NCBI GenBank assembly: GCA_027257055.1 | Contig: JAPVLO010000055.1 | Coordinates: 5,479,501 to 5,543,500, forward strand | Source: Cephalopachus bancanus | Lineage: Eukaryota > Chordata > Mammalia > Primates > Tarsiidae | DNA length: 64,000 nucleotides | Direction: 5' to 3' | In this document: positions 1-10,965 of the stretch, piece by piece | Layout of the letters: each line of letters begins with the position of its first letter | How positions within the stretch are numbered: the first letter of the stretch is position 1 | Made by a program: the position numbers and the translations under genes | Notes under the pieces: model-generated | Told to the model about the DNA's origin: nothing | Databases searched by the model: none | Seen by the model: only the letters and a program-made list of their open reading frames with translations

Positions 1-990
1 TTTGCTTAAAATACTTTAAAAATTTTTCTAAGTTTATGACAATTGATAGTATATTTTACTTATTTTATATCACCTTTGTGGATTTAAAAAACATAACCCT
101 TCTCTTATTGCATTTGAACAGTTATTCTAAGTTACGGGTTTCTGAAATCTCTGATTGAGCATAAGATTGCAGGGAAAGTGCAACGCTCTAATTTAAAACA
201 CAATTACTACAAGCAATACAGCAACTAGAATATGACGTGCATAACGTTGTTTTAAGGCTGGCAGGTGGAGGCTGGGAAGAGGTAACAGAGAGGCCAGAGG
301 CAGAAGCAACAAAGGAAATGCTCTATCCAACTCTGCAATGATTCCAACCAGTTTTCAGGAGGACCCATTCATGCTGTGGGGAGGAGTATATCCAAAGACT
401 TGCCAGTTGGTGTCCATTTTTTAATTTGCTTTCTTCATAATGAGGACCATTTTTTTTTTGTATACTCAAGTTATGAATGAATGTTGGAAAAAAAGTCTTG
501 TAGGAAGGCCCAGGCACACATAGAGATTGCTTTTAACCATTTGCATTAACTTTCGTGAAAGGATTTGGAGATAAATAGATCACAGTTGAATTTCAAATGC
601 ATTTTATACTAATTCAAAGGTTATTTGACATGTTTATATACGTCCTATTTGTAACTTCTTTAACAACAAGAAGTTGTTGTTAGGCATTTATATCTGAAAA
701 ATATAAAACTAATACTATTTCTATGAAGAGGCTTATTTTTAACAATGGCAAATGGTAAATGCTGCAGTGCATTGAAATATTCTATAAACTCAAAGGAGCT
801 TGAGAAACAAAAATCATATAAATGTACAGTGGAAAGAGATTTGTTACTCCATTCTTTGAAATAAAAAGAATATACTGAAACCTGAAGTCACCTGTGGTCT
901 GCATGCAAAGAAAAAACAAAATCCAGATTCTCCCACTGCCCTGTCAAAGTGCTCATTAGATAATGTAGGATGTAGAATTAAAATCCATAT
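1..990. other. Unassigned AT-rich sequence
   Basis: I see no gene, recognisable repeat or RNA gene here. A short inverted repeat (arms aacaacaa and ttgttgtt) lies near 664-683. The 64-residue minus-strand frame at 323-517 has no family features and looks like chance. Confidence 0.5.
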
Positions 991-1319
991 TGAGTCTGGT
1001 GAGATGGCTCATGCCTGTAATTTTAGCATTTTGGGAGGCAGAGGCGAGGAGATTGCTTGAGCCCAAGGGCTTGAGACCATCCTGGGAAACTTGGAAAGAT
1101 CTTGTTTCTAAAATAAATAATGAAATAAAAAAGTATCAGGCTGTGGTGGTGTGCTCTTGTAGTTCCAGCCACTTGGAAGGGTGAGGTGGAAGGATTACCT
1201 GAACCCAGCAAGTTGAGTCTGCGGTGGCTGTGAGTATGCCACTGCACTCCAGCCTGAGCAGCACAGTAATATTTCAACTCAAAACAAACAAACCAAAACA
1301 ATCAAATAATAAAATAAAA
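991..1319 (+). mobile_element. Alu SINE, old diverged copy
   Basis: This is a dimeric Alu in plus orientation. The left arm shows a degraded ggctcatgcctgtaat and tgggaggcagag. An A-rich linker separates it from a right arm ending in gccactgcactccagcctg, followed by an A-rich tail with aaac units. Many substitutions and the ancestral-like agcctg word place it in the older Alu cohort of this window. Reading frames on both strands here are Alu frames, not genes. Confidence 0.9.
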
Positions 1320-2107
1320 TCTTTATTGACCACGAAAAAATGCAGTCTTAGGGATCAGCAGAAGCCAGAGGAGCCCTTCTGAAGGCCTAACAAAGACTTC
1401 ACCACAGTTCTATGATTTTGTTCTGACCTGCACAAGTGATAACTTTAATATCATGGGGATTGATGAGGAAACCCTTGGTTTTAATGCCATCAAATGGAAA
1501 GAGCACAAAATAAGGGTCAGGAAGCTCTGCCTTAGTGGTGAAGAGAGGGCAATAGTATGACATTCCCATTGCTTCCAAATTATATGGCTGATTATGAGGA
1601 AAGGAGAATATTAAATATAAGCTTCTAGCATCAGACAGATGTATGAGCAGCATACATTTTCCCATTTAAGAATCTTGATAAAGACTGTTTTAAAATAAAT
1701 AAGATCAACCCACTGCCCCCAGCATGCATTGCAATATTACCTTATCGATGGTTAGGTTAGGCCCTAAGATAAGCAATTACAGACTTTAGAACATCATTTC
1801 TGTCTCAGAAATATATTATTTATAAGTATAAAATATTAATTTATTAAATTATTTCTTGAACAGTCTCCAAGATGTTGGGTTTTGACAAAATTAATTGAAC
1901 ATGGATAGCTATCAAAATTCTTGTTAATTTTTAAGTTTAAATGCAAAATTGTAAATGTCACTGTCAACATTTTTTAAAACCTGAGGCCAAGAAATAATAA
2001 TTATAAACACACTGTTCTAGTATTACTACTGATTTTTATATCTACTATTAATAGTAGCTATAGGAATCTCAATGCTTAATACTTATCTAATATTAATATA
2101 TGGTGCG
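1320..2107. other. Unassigned sequence with one chance-level ORF
   Basis: This stretch contains an 88-codon minus-strand frame at 1399-1665. It has no recognisable domain, signal peptide, splice context or poly(A) structure. I could not match it to a family and do not call it a gene. The rest is AT-rich without repeat signatures I recognise. Confidence 0.45.
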
Positions 2108-2481
2108 TGCTACTGTTTGAATGTTTGCCCCCTCCAAAACTCACGTTGAATTTCAATTGCTATTGTATCAGTACTAAGAGGTGGGCATTTCAGAAGTGAC
2201 TAGGCTATGAAGGCTTTACCTTCATGGGTGGATTAATGTTGTTATAAAAGAGCATGTTCAACTCTCTTTTTCCCTTTTGCCCTTCAGTTTCTGCCATGTA
2301 AAAATTATTTGCCTCTGGAAGATGAGGCATTCAAGGCAACATATTGAATCAGAATTGCCAAAACCACTGGCACCTTGTTATTGGAATTCCCAACCTCCAG
2401 AACTGTAGGCCAATACATTTCTATCTATAAGTTACCCCGGTCTGTGGTATTCTGTTATAGCAGAACAAACTGAATAAGACA
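2108..2481 (+). mobile_element. Ancient solo LTR, MaLR/MLT1-like
   Basis: The segment opens with tgctactgtttgaatgtttg and closes with tgttatagcagaacaaactg followed by aataagaca, the ends of a widespread mammalian MaLR-type LTR. Internal landmarks are aagaggtgggcatttcagaa, a gtggattaatg block, a cataaaagag-like TATA area and the cctccagaactgt motif near the 3' end. It is heavily diverged. The exact subfamily is from memory of the general consensus and is uncertain. Confidence 0.7.
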
Positions 2482-2519
2482 TTAGGTAGTCTAGTAAGTA
2501 TGCAAAAACACAAGATATC

Positions 2520-2600
2520 ATAGATATTATTTCCCCTATTTTACAGATGATAAAACTGAATCTCCAAGAATTTGTGGAATTTATTTAATCTTAACAAGAT
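2520..2600 (+). repeat. Possible MIR fragment
   Basis: The words attatttcccctattttaca and gatgataaaactga match the conserved MIR core (cattttacagatgaggaaactga). Only about 80 bp are recognisable. Confidence 0.5.
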
Positions 2601-3032
2601 AGAAAATAGTGGACCACATGTCTTAAAGAGTTGAGCATAGATGTTGATAAGACCAATTTCAGTCTTGTTTTTCATCCTTCTTGTGTGATTTAAATCTCTG
2701 AAAAATTTAGAGTTTCTCTTTACAGTTAATATTCTAAAATGCAATGAAAGCATACTGACCTGGGCATGGATTATTTTTTTCTTCCTTAACAAGTGTGGTC
2801 TTCTTCAGTCAGAAAGCTTTTTGTAACCTATAACTTCTATTATTAAAATTTCTCACTTCTCCTTTTCTTCTATCCTTTCTTTCTGCAACATATTGCATTG
2901 ATTCTCAAAGTACCATCTTTCTTCTGCTATTACCCTCATGCTTGCCATTGCCTTTTTTTCTGTATTCTGGGAGATTTTCATAGCTTTATTCTAGATCACT
3001 CTTCAAATTTTAAGAATTTTCTTTTGATTTGT
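2601..3032. other. Unassigned sequence
   Basis: AT-rich DNA with pyrimidine-rich runs. No gene or repeat was recognised. Confidence 0.4.
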
Positions 3033-3042
3033 CCATTTTCTT

Positions 3043-3729
3043 TTTTTTAATTCTAATAATCAATATTTTTTTATTGTGATATTGTGGGGTACAGTTAAGG
3101 GTTAGGTATACAAATATGCTTCGTTCAGGCACCCTTGTTGATAAGAGGTGTTTCCCTGTCCCCAGACAGATATTTACTACCATTAATCCCATCTCCCTTC
3201 CCCCCCCCATAGTTTCCCACCACTGTCAGTCATTTTCTTATGGTAATACGTTGGATGATCAAGGTCCACTATATGAGTGAGAACATGTGATACTCAGATC
3301 TTTGTTTCTGTGAGAGATCACTCAGTATTATAGACTCTAGTTCCACCCAGGTTGCTGCAAATTTCATGATTTTGTTCTTTTTTATCGCTGTGTAGTATTC
3401 CATTGTGTATATGTATCACATTTTTTTAATCCAGTCCTCTTTTGATGGAGAGCATGGTTGGTTTCAGGTTCTTGCTATTGTGAACAATGTTGCGAAAAAC
3501 ATACGTGTGCAGGTATCTTTTCAATAGAGTGATTTGAGCTCTTCAGGGTACATTCCTAGTAGGGGGATTGCGGGGTCATATGGGAGGTCCATATTTAGAG
3601 CTTTTAGGAATCGCCATACTGTTTTTCACAGAGGTTGCACTAGTTTGCACTCCCACCAACAGTGTAGAAGAGTTCCCTTTTCGCCACATCCTCTCCAGCA
3701 ACTGTTATTTTTTGAGTTATTGATACTTG
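3043..3729 (-). mobile_element. 5'-truncated L1, 3' end
   Basis: This is a minus-strand L1 of 687 bp. It starts with the complement of an A-rich tail, then the 3' UTR word gtggggtacagttaagggtt and the complement of the last part of ORF2, recognisable by gaacatgtgatactcag and tcccaccaacagtgtag. A 10-bp direct repeat, ccattttctt, occurs at 3033-3042 and 3730-3739 and fits a target-site duplication. The tail belongs to the same type as the short copies at 6141 and 25491. The 81-residue plus frame at 3534-3779 is antisense to ORF2 and not a gene. Confidence 0.9.
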
Positions 3730-3739
3730 CCATTTTCTT

Positions 3740-4059
3740 AAAACCTTTGAAAAATGTTTTTGATAGTTTGAGAGCCTGACTAGAACAAAAGAAAGAACAA
3801 ACATGTGTTCATTTTTTTTTCCTGTCTCATTACTTGGGCTAATACATCTCATCTCATCTTCTCCCCTTGAATTGAAATATACACCATGGGCTATGCTGGT
3901 CCTCAGGCCTCCAGACTCAAATTGAATACACTACTAGTTTTCCTGGGTCTCCAACTTGTGGACAGCAGTCTGTGGGACTTTTCATCCTCCATCATCACAG
4001 TAGTCAAATTCTCATATTAATTCCCATATATTGGTTCTATTTCTCTGAAGAATCCTGAA
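3740..4059. other. Unassigned sequence
   Basis: No gene or repeat recognised in these 320 bases. Confidence 0.4.
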
Positions 4060-4072
4060 TTGATTTCTTCTT

Positions 4073-4373
4073 CTTCTTTTTTTTTTTTTTTGTTTTTAGA
4101 GTTGGAGTCTCACTCTGTCACCCAGACTGGAGTGCAGTGGCCGCTCCCAGTCACTGCAGCCTTGACCTGCTGGGCTCCGGGCGATCCTTCTGCCTCAGCC
4201 TTCCGAGTAGCTGGAATTACAGGCACGCGCTACCACGCCCAGCTAACTTTTTGATTTTATTGTAGAGATGAGGTCTTGCCTGCCCAGCGGGTCTCAATCC
4301 CGCAGGATCAGTCAATCCACTCACCTCAGCCTCCCAAAGGCGGGAGATTACAGGCTGAGCCACCGAGTCCGGC
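4073..4373 (-). mobile_element. Alu SINE, lineage-specific type
   Basis: Full-length minus-strand Alu. The poly(T) head is followed by gagttggagtctcactctgt and ends at the complement of the left-arm start. The right arm shows the variant gcagtggccgctccc shared with the other young copies here. It is flanked by a perfect 13-bp target duplication, ttgatttcttctt, at 4060-4072 and 4374-4386. Confidence 0.95.
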
Positions 4374-4386
4374 TTGATTTCTTCTT

Positions 4387-4829
4387 TAATTACAGAAATA
4401 TATCTGCAACTCTTTGAGCCATTTTCTTTTGAAATTACCTATTTTTTCTCCTTGCTGGCAATGAGACTCACCTTTTTAAAAATAAAAATTCTAATTTGGT
4501 GACTCAACAGCAAAAAGAAAATTATGCATGTCTTTTGAAAATCACAAAATTCAAGTTTATCTACTATATTATTAGTCTATTTTTCCAATATGAACTCAAT
4601 AAATTTTTGTGAGCCTCAAAGCCCTTATTTAACCATATTTCAATAGACTATTGAATGGTAGTAGTTCTCTCAAGTGGAGATATTGGGACATTAATCTCTT
4701 AATTGTGCATTGAGATTTGACACATGAATTTCAATGATTGTTCACTTTCCTGCATACTTATTTTAGGAAATGCTTCTGTCTAAAAATACAATCAATTTAG
4801 TTATTGTATCATTTTACCCAACTATATTC
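4387..4829. other. Unassigned sequence
   Basis: AT-rich DNA without a recognised gene or repeat. Confidence 0.4.
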
Positions 4830-4968
4830 TCCTTCTCAACTCCTTCCTTCCTCCTCCTCCTCCTCCTTCTTTTCTCTTCCTCTTCCTTCCTCTTTTTCTT
4901 CTCTCTCTCTCACTCTCTCTCTCTCTCTCTCTCTCTCCCTCCCCCCACCTCCCTCTCCCTCTCATTCT
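4830..4968. repeat. Polypyrimidine tract with (CCT)n and (CT)n
   Basis: About 140 bases are almost purely C and T on the plus strand. They contain cctcctcctcctcctcc, then cttcc units, then a (CT)n run near 4900-4936 and a C-rich end. The Leu/Ser-rich frames at 4770-5051 are translations of this tract. Mirror-symmetric pyrimidine tracts of this kind can form triplex DNA; whether this one does is unknown. Confidence 0.9.
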
Positions 4969-5709
4969 GGTCCATTAATGCTATTCTTCAAATTGTGATT
5001 CTAAATATCTTCTACCAGACTCTGGAAAAGTATTTAAGTACAATTTCTTAAGTTTCTGGAAAAAAATTGTAACAATATTTTTAAATGTTTTAGAAATACT
5101 TTTGTTAAAAGTTATAACTCTATTCTCATGGGATAATGTCTATGCAGGTGGAGCTGACATCTATTTTTTATCTGTTTTTTCTAAACTGACTTGTCATCAT
5201 AATTCTGTTGTTAGTGAAAAATAATTCTATCTTGGTAAAAATGTTAGGTGTCTATGAAAGCTGAGGATAAAAGTAATTTCTAATATGTCATCTCCTGAGA
5301 GTTATTTTACAGTTTCTATTTTTAAAAATTTCTTAATATAGTTTACTTCTACAGCAATGCATATCTGCATAGTTTGTTTCCCAGACATTTTCTCTTCTAC
5401 CTCAGAGAGTGCATTTGTCCATGATGTGAAACCTAAAATTAAAATAATCTTATGTTGTATATTTTCAATATAATTTTTAGGTGGCAATGCAGCTGAGTTT
5501 CCTGAATTAAGTTCCAAAATTATGAAACATATGATTCAATTTGATCTGTGAATCACATATTTAAGCATACATTTTCTTTTCTTTTTTAGCCTCATTTTTT
5601 ATATTTATATCTTTTTTCTCTTTTAATAAGCATACATTTTCAAAGAAAAATGGATTATGAACAAGCATAAGAAATATGTTCAACATCATTAATCATTAAG
5701 AAATAAAGG
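4969..5709. other. Unassigned AT-rich sequence
   Basis: No gene or repeat recognised. It ends at the G-run that begins the large L1. Confidence 0.4.
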
Positions 5710-5756
5710 AGGGGGGGGGAAGATGACCACTAGGAAGCAGCTAATTTGTGCCTCTC

Positions 5757-6122
5757 TCATGGAGCAAGCCAAGGAAAAAAGCCCCAGCAGTTGGAGACTC
5801 CCCAGTCAGAGCAGGTTGAGATGGAGGATGCACCCCACAACCCACAGAGGAATGTAGGACCTAGAGAGCACAGGGAGGAGAGAGAATGGGCAGCCTGTTT
5901 GGGACACAGGAAGTTCCCTATCACTACCTGGGTTGCATCTGAAAAAACAGACCAGCCTCTGGATGTGGGAAAATTGTGAGGGCAGAAAATTAAGAACTTG
6001 GTGCTCCCACCACAGACTGGTAGGGTACCCCAATTCTCACAGGACTCCAGTTTCACACAGAAAATGGTCTGAATTTGGCACAGCTGCTCGCTGTCAGAGT
6101 CCATGTTTAGCTGGGAACCCAT
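5757..6122 (-). other. Antisense ORF in the L1 5' UTR
   Basis: A 121-codon frame from ATG to stop runs antisense about 50-410 bases into the ancient L1. Human L1 has a short antisense ORF0 in a comparable place, so the position is suggestive, but I see no sequence relationship. The residues are Ser/Cys/Gly-rich with no recognised domain. The 5' UTR is GC-richer than its surroundings, so a chance open frame is likely. A 75-codon frame in another phase overlaps it. Confidence 0.2.
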
Positions 6123-6140
6123 TCAAGCTCTGAATGCTTT

Positions 6141-6230
6141 AATTTTTTAATTTTATTTATTTATTTATTTAGTATCAATATTTTTTATTTTGATATTGTG
6201 GGATACAGTTTAGGGCTAGGTATACAAATA
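6141..6230 (-). mobile_element. 90-bp L1 3'-tail insertion
   Basis: A T-rich run with ttta units is followed by gatattgtgggatacagttt and gggctaggtatacaaata, the complement of the terminal L1 3' UTR. It is bounded by ctgaatgcttt at 6130-6140 and ctgaatgcctt at 6231-6241, a target duplication with one inserted base. Only about 60 bases of element plus tail were copied. It sits inside the 5' UTR of the ancient L1. Confidence 0.85.
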
Positions 6231-8205
6231 CTGAATGCCTTTAGCTGACCCATTCCTCTGGAGAATTTGATCCCTGCAGGTTACATCCCATGACTAGCTC
6301 TCATGCTGGGAAGGAGCAGGAAACCTTCATTTGCCCCAAGGGAAAATTCTGCAGTTTCTGTCTGGGGCAGTCCGGAGTGGGAGACCTAGGAGCTGAATGA
6401 GTTTTGAGATCCAAATACAATCTCCGACAAGGGAAGGAAAACCAGGAGGAAGCCTGTTATCCTGGTAACACCTCTCTCCCTGTTTGAATTTTTCTGTGCA
6501 ACAGATGCCTTGGCCATTCTTTTAGTGCTGCCACAGTGGCCAAGGGATCCATGACCTCCTGTGATTCTCACTGAGTGAACAAAGGAGAGGAGCTGGAATG
6601 CAGACAAGTCAAGTCCAGTTCATAAGGAAAACCTTGATGTTAAGCGAAACTTTGAGCTCTGGGCACAGACAGCATCTGCTAAGGAAGTGGGAAGCAGGAT
6701 TTACCCTGCCATTCTGGCAATCTCTCTCCTCTTGTGGACTCTTGTACAACAGGGATGCCTTGGTCACAGCTGCATTGGGCCACAGTGGCCAAGGCATTTG
6801 TTTCCCACTGGGGTACCCATTTCCATGCATGGCTAGGAAGCTGGAGAGGAGTCCAGTCTGATCTAGCCCTTGCTGACAAGTTACCCCAACCTCTTCTAAA
6901 AGTCCAGGGACTAGGGAACTTTGGGAGTTTCTATAGCTTCATCCATTGGCTAGATCATCAGCACAATTTCCTGGGAAAGCAAAGACTCAGCAAAAAGCCC
7001 ACAGTCACCACCCTGGGTGGCTGTCTCCTGCAAGCTGTATCTTCTGGTTGGAGGTCAACTGGCACAGCCCATTACAACATCTGAGAAAATAATACAGACT
7101 TTAAGAAGGAGATAAGAACAACTTGCATACCACTGCATATCTCACAGACTGACCCATAGACTGAGACATCAGAGAGCTTCTCTAGAGGGTCTTCCAGAGA
7201 TGCTGGTAACCAACACTCCTTCCAATTTAATGGTCACACCTTCACATCACTAGATTCGTTGCAGGCATCTTCCAGTACCAGCAGAATGGTGACAGCCTCA
7301 TAGGGCAGCTAGACACAGAAGAGCAGCAGTACTCACAGTGGCTCGGCCCTTATGGTAACTCCTGGTGGAAGGGGGTTTGTGTGACAACAAAGACATATAT
7401 TGTGAGACAAAAGGTAACAAAGACACCACTGACTCTCACTGGAAGCTTCCCCAATTACCTCTATCAGAGCCAAGGCTTTAGCCCTCTATAGCAGCTCAGA
7501 CTGCTACTAGCTCTCACTCATGAGTGCTTTCTCCCAGCCTGAAGACTCAAAGGTTCTACCGAGAAAGAAGTACCAAGAAGGAAGAAAGAGCACATCATGC
7601 CACTGAGGGACAAGATAAACTTCACTAATCTTCTGACATTCAAGACTCACAAGAAAGAGTGAACCTACACATATACCCAATATCTGCTACCACAAACAAC
7701 CACTGAGAAAACCAATGCACAAAGATTTTTTATAATCAAGAATACATTTAGAACTCATACCACTAAAGGCACCAAGAGCCAAAGTTAGATGAGCATACAG
7801 TAAACATATTAAAACCAAATAGTTAAGAGAAACAAAACAACACACAATGTAATCAAAAGCAAACTTAACAATAATAAAAAGAAATAACCTACCCAAGTGA
7901 GAAAGAACCAGGAAAACAATTTGTCTATATGAAAAACAGAGATTTTTTTCAACTCCTCCAAAAGACTACACCAACACTTCAGCAATGAATTCTAACCTAA
8001 ATGAAATTTTTGAAATTCCAGAAACAGAATTAAAAAGGCTGATTATAAATTTGTTCAGTGAGAAGTAAGTGAAAGTTGAAAACCAACATAAAATAAGTAA
8101 ATTCTAGATATGAATAAAAAAATTATCCAAAGTGATAAATACTTGAAAAATAAAATCTAGTCTAAACTTCTGGAAATGAAAGATTCCTTTAGAGATGTAC
8201 AAAAC

Positions 8206-9657
8206 AGGAATAGCCAAAACAATCCTTAGCAAAAGAAATAAAGCAGGAGGTATCACAATTCCGACTCCAAACTTTACAATAAGGCTACAGTAATCAAAAC
8301 AGCTTGGTATTAGTACAAGAACAGACACATAGACCAATGGAGCAGAATAGAGAGTCCAGAAGCAAAACCTCAATTCCTCAACCAACTCATCTTTGACAAA
8401 GCCTCCAACCACTGGGGAGAAGAGAACCTATTCAGTAAATGGTGCTGGGAAAACTGACTGACCACATGCAGAAGATTGAAACAGGACCCTTTCCTATCAC
8501 CATACACAAAAATTAACTCTAAATGGTTCAAAGACCTAAACGTAAAACATCAAACTATAAGAATCTTGGAAAATGCAGGAGACACCCTTATGGAAATTGA
8601 AACTGGGAACCGATTACTATTCAGAACCCTAAAGGCCAATACCTTAAGAAACAAGATAGACAAATGAGACCTCATCAAATTAATGAACTTCTGCAAAGCC
8701 AAAGAAATCAACAACAGAACAGGGAGACAGCCCACAGAATGGGAAAAAAATATTTGCCAACTTTATATCTGACAAAGGCCAACAAGGATCTACAAGGAAC
8801 TCAAACACGCCCAAAGGAAAAAAAACAAACCACACCATTAAAAAGTGGGCAAAAGACATGAATAGACACTTCTCAAAAGAAGATATATGGGTAGCCAATG
8901 ACACACGAGAGAGTGCTCAGCCTCAGTCATTATCAGAGAAATGCAAATCAAAGCCACATTAAGATACCACTTAACTTCAGTAGGAATGGCCAACATTAAT
9001 AAAACAAACGACAACGGATCCTGGCGCGGATGTGGAGAAAAAGGAACACTTCTACACTGCTGGTGGGAATGCAGACTAGTACAACCTCTTTGGAAGACAG
9101 TGTGGGGATTTCTGAAAGAATTAGAAATTGACCTTCCATATGACCCAGCAATTCCTTTATTGGGAATATACTTGAAGGAACTCAAATTATTCTACAAAAA
9201 AGATACCTGCACACGTGTTTGTTGCAGGTCTATTCACAACAGCAAAAACATGGAACCAATCCTGTTGCCCCTCGAAGCTGGACTGGATAAAAAAATGTGG
9301 TATGTATACACAATGGAATATTATGCAGCCATAAAAAGGACGGATATATGAACTTTGCAACAACTTGGATGGATTTGGAGTCGATTATACTCAGTGATTT
9401 ATCACAGAAACAAATAACTGAGTTCCATATGTTCTCACTTATAAACTGACCTTGAGCAATTATAATGCAATAAGAAAGCGATTGGCAGTAGTGGGAAACT
9501 GTCGGGAGGCAGGTGTGGGGTTGGCAGTTGAGATAAACTGCTAGGGTTAGGGAGGGGAATACCTCATCAACAAGGGTACCTGCATGATCAATGTTTATAT
9601 ACCTAACCCTGAATTGTACCCCATATCTTTATGATAAATAATAATTATAATAAAAAA
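8206..9657 (+). mobile_element. Younger L1 nested in ORF1 of the ancient L1
   Basis: This 1.45-kb 5'-truncated L1 starts in late ORF2 (aggaatagccaaaacaatcc) and runs through the ORF2 end. Its 3' UTR contains caacaagggtacctgcatga and ctgaattgtacccc, followed by an A-rich tail. The host ORF1 sequence resumes after the tail. A 15-bp target duplication with one mismatch, agagatgtacaaaac (8191-8205) and agagatgtgcaaaac (9658-9672), brackets it exactly. Confidence 0.95.
8941..9351 (+). pseudogene. L1 ORF2 C-terminal fragment, truncated
   Basis: This 136-codon open frame is the C-terminal end of L1 ORF2p. Recognisable stretches are the Cys-rich segment around [15 protein letters not shown], the [15 protein letters not shown] block and the MEYYAAIKR end. 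In intact L1 this region follows the reverse transcriptase and contributes to RNA binding. Here it lacks endonuclease and reverse transcriptase, and upstream frames (8476-8861) are broken by stops. It belongs to the nested L1 at 8206-9657 and is not expected to make a functional protein. Confidence 0.9.
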
Positions 9658-9857
9658 AGAGATGTGCAAAACATAGTGCAAAGTTTTAATAGTAAACTAG
9701 ATATAGTAGAAGAAAAAAATTTAGAAATTGAAGACAAGGTTTTCCAATTAAGTCAACATGATAACAATAAAGAAGAAAGAAGCAAGAAATTTGGGATTTT
9801 GTAAAACATTCAAACTTCAACATCAGGTTTACCTGAGAAAGAATAAAAAGAAATGAG

Positions 9858-10091
9858 TTGAACAAAAAACTATTTGAGGGAATAATTCAGGAAAACATTC
9901 CAAGCTTTGACAAAGATTTAAACCTTCAGATTCAAGAAGCCCAAAGAACTCCTGGAAAATTCATTGCAAAAAGGTCATTGTCAAGGCTTATCATCATTGG
10001 GCAACTCAAAGTTAGTGTGAAGAAAAGAATTCTAAGAGCAGTGAGACAAAAACATCAAATAACTTATAAAGGTAAGCCTATAAGCCTATGA
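9858..10091 (+). pseudogene. L1 ORF1 fragment (RRM to C-terminal domain)
   Basis: A 77-codon frame with ENIPSF, LNLQIQEAQRTPGKF, RILRAVRQK and ITYKGKPI matches the RNA-binding middle and start of the C-terminal domain of L1 ORF1p, a trimeric RNA chaperone. The ORF stops early, the N-terminal coding part lies on the other side of the nested L1, and downstream ORF1 is interrupted by stops. It supports the reading that 5710-8205 and 9658 onward belong to one element. Confidence 0.9.
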
Positions 10092-10666
10092 CAGATTTCT
10101 CACTGGAAACCCTATAAGCCAGGTGAGACTGGGACTCTATCTTCGATCTCTGCAACCATATTAACTGTCAGGCAAGGATTTTTCATTCTGAAAAGCTAAG
10201 TTTCATAAATGAAGCAAAAATAAAGTCTTTCTCAGACAAGCAGATACTAAGAGAATTTGTTACCACTGGGCCAGCTCCACAAGAAATACTCAGAGGGGTT
10301 CTAAATACTGAAATTATGGGTCACAATACACAAGTAGAAATATACTAGAAATTATAAAGTTTACAGGGCTTATAGAACAGTACCACAAAAGAGAAAAAAA
10401 GCAACGAGGTCACAATCAATAAGATGAATGGAATATTACCTTTCATACGGTTACTAACTCTCAATGTAAATAGTCACAATGTACCACTTAAAATATACAA
10501 ATTCACAAAATGGATAAAAACACACAAATATCTGCCACCTTTAAGAAAACCACTTAACACACAAAGAATCTTATAAACTCAAGGTAAAGAGGAAGACACA
10601 AATATTTTATGCAAAAATAAATAAAAAACAAACAGAAGTAACCATTCTCACATTAAAAACAAACAT

Positions 10667-10965
10667 TAATCCGTGCTCAGTGGCTTAGCCTGTAATCCCA
10701 TGCCTTGGAAAGCTGAGGTGAGTGAATTGCCTGAGCCTGCAGGTTCGAGACCCACTTGGGCAACTTGGTGAGATCTCATCTCTACAATAAATCAAAAAAT
10801 TAGCTGGGTGTGGTAGCACGTTCCTATAGTTCCAGTTACTTGGATGGCTGAGGTGGAAGGATCACTGGAGCCCAGCAGGTCGAGGCTGTGGTGGCCGGGA
10901 GTGGCCACTGCACTCCAGTCTCAGCAACAGAGTGAGACTCCAACTCAAAAAAAAAAACAAACAAA
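10667..10965 (+). mobile_element. Alu SINE, first of a tandem pair
   Basis: Dimeric Alu with left arm cctgtaatcccatgccttgg and B-box-like ggttcgagaccc. The right arm carries gtggccgggagtggccactg and the tail is aaaaaaaaaaacaaacaaa. It lies in ORF2 of the ancient L1. It is more diverged than the Alu that directly follows it. Confidence 0.95.

Noticed and set aside
1399..1665. 88-codon minus-strand ORF as a possible small gene
   Set aside because: No recognised family or domain, no splice or promoter context, and the length is easily reached by chance in 64 kb.
4770..5051. Ser/Leu-rich ORFs over the pyrimidine tract
   Set aside because: They are direct translations of CT and CCT repeats.
6734..7084. 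116-codon plus-strand ORF
   Set aside because: It lies wholly within the 5' UTR of the ancient L1 and has no family features.
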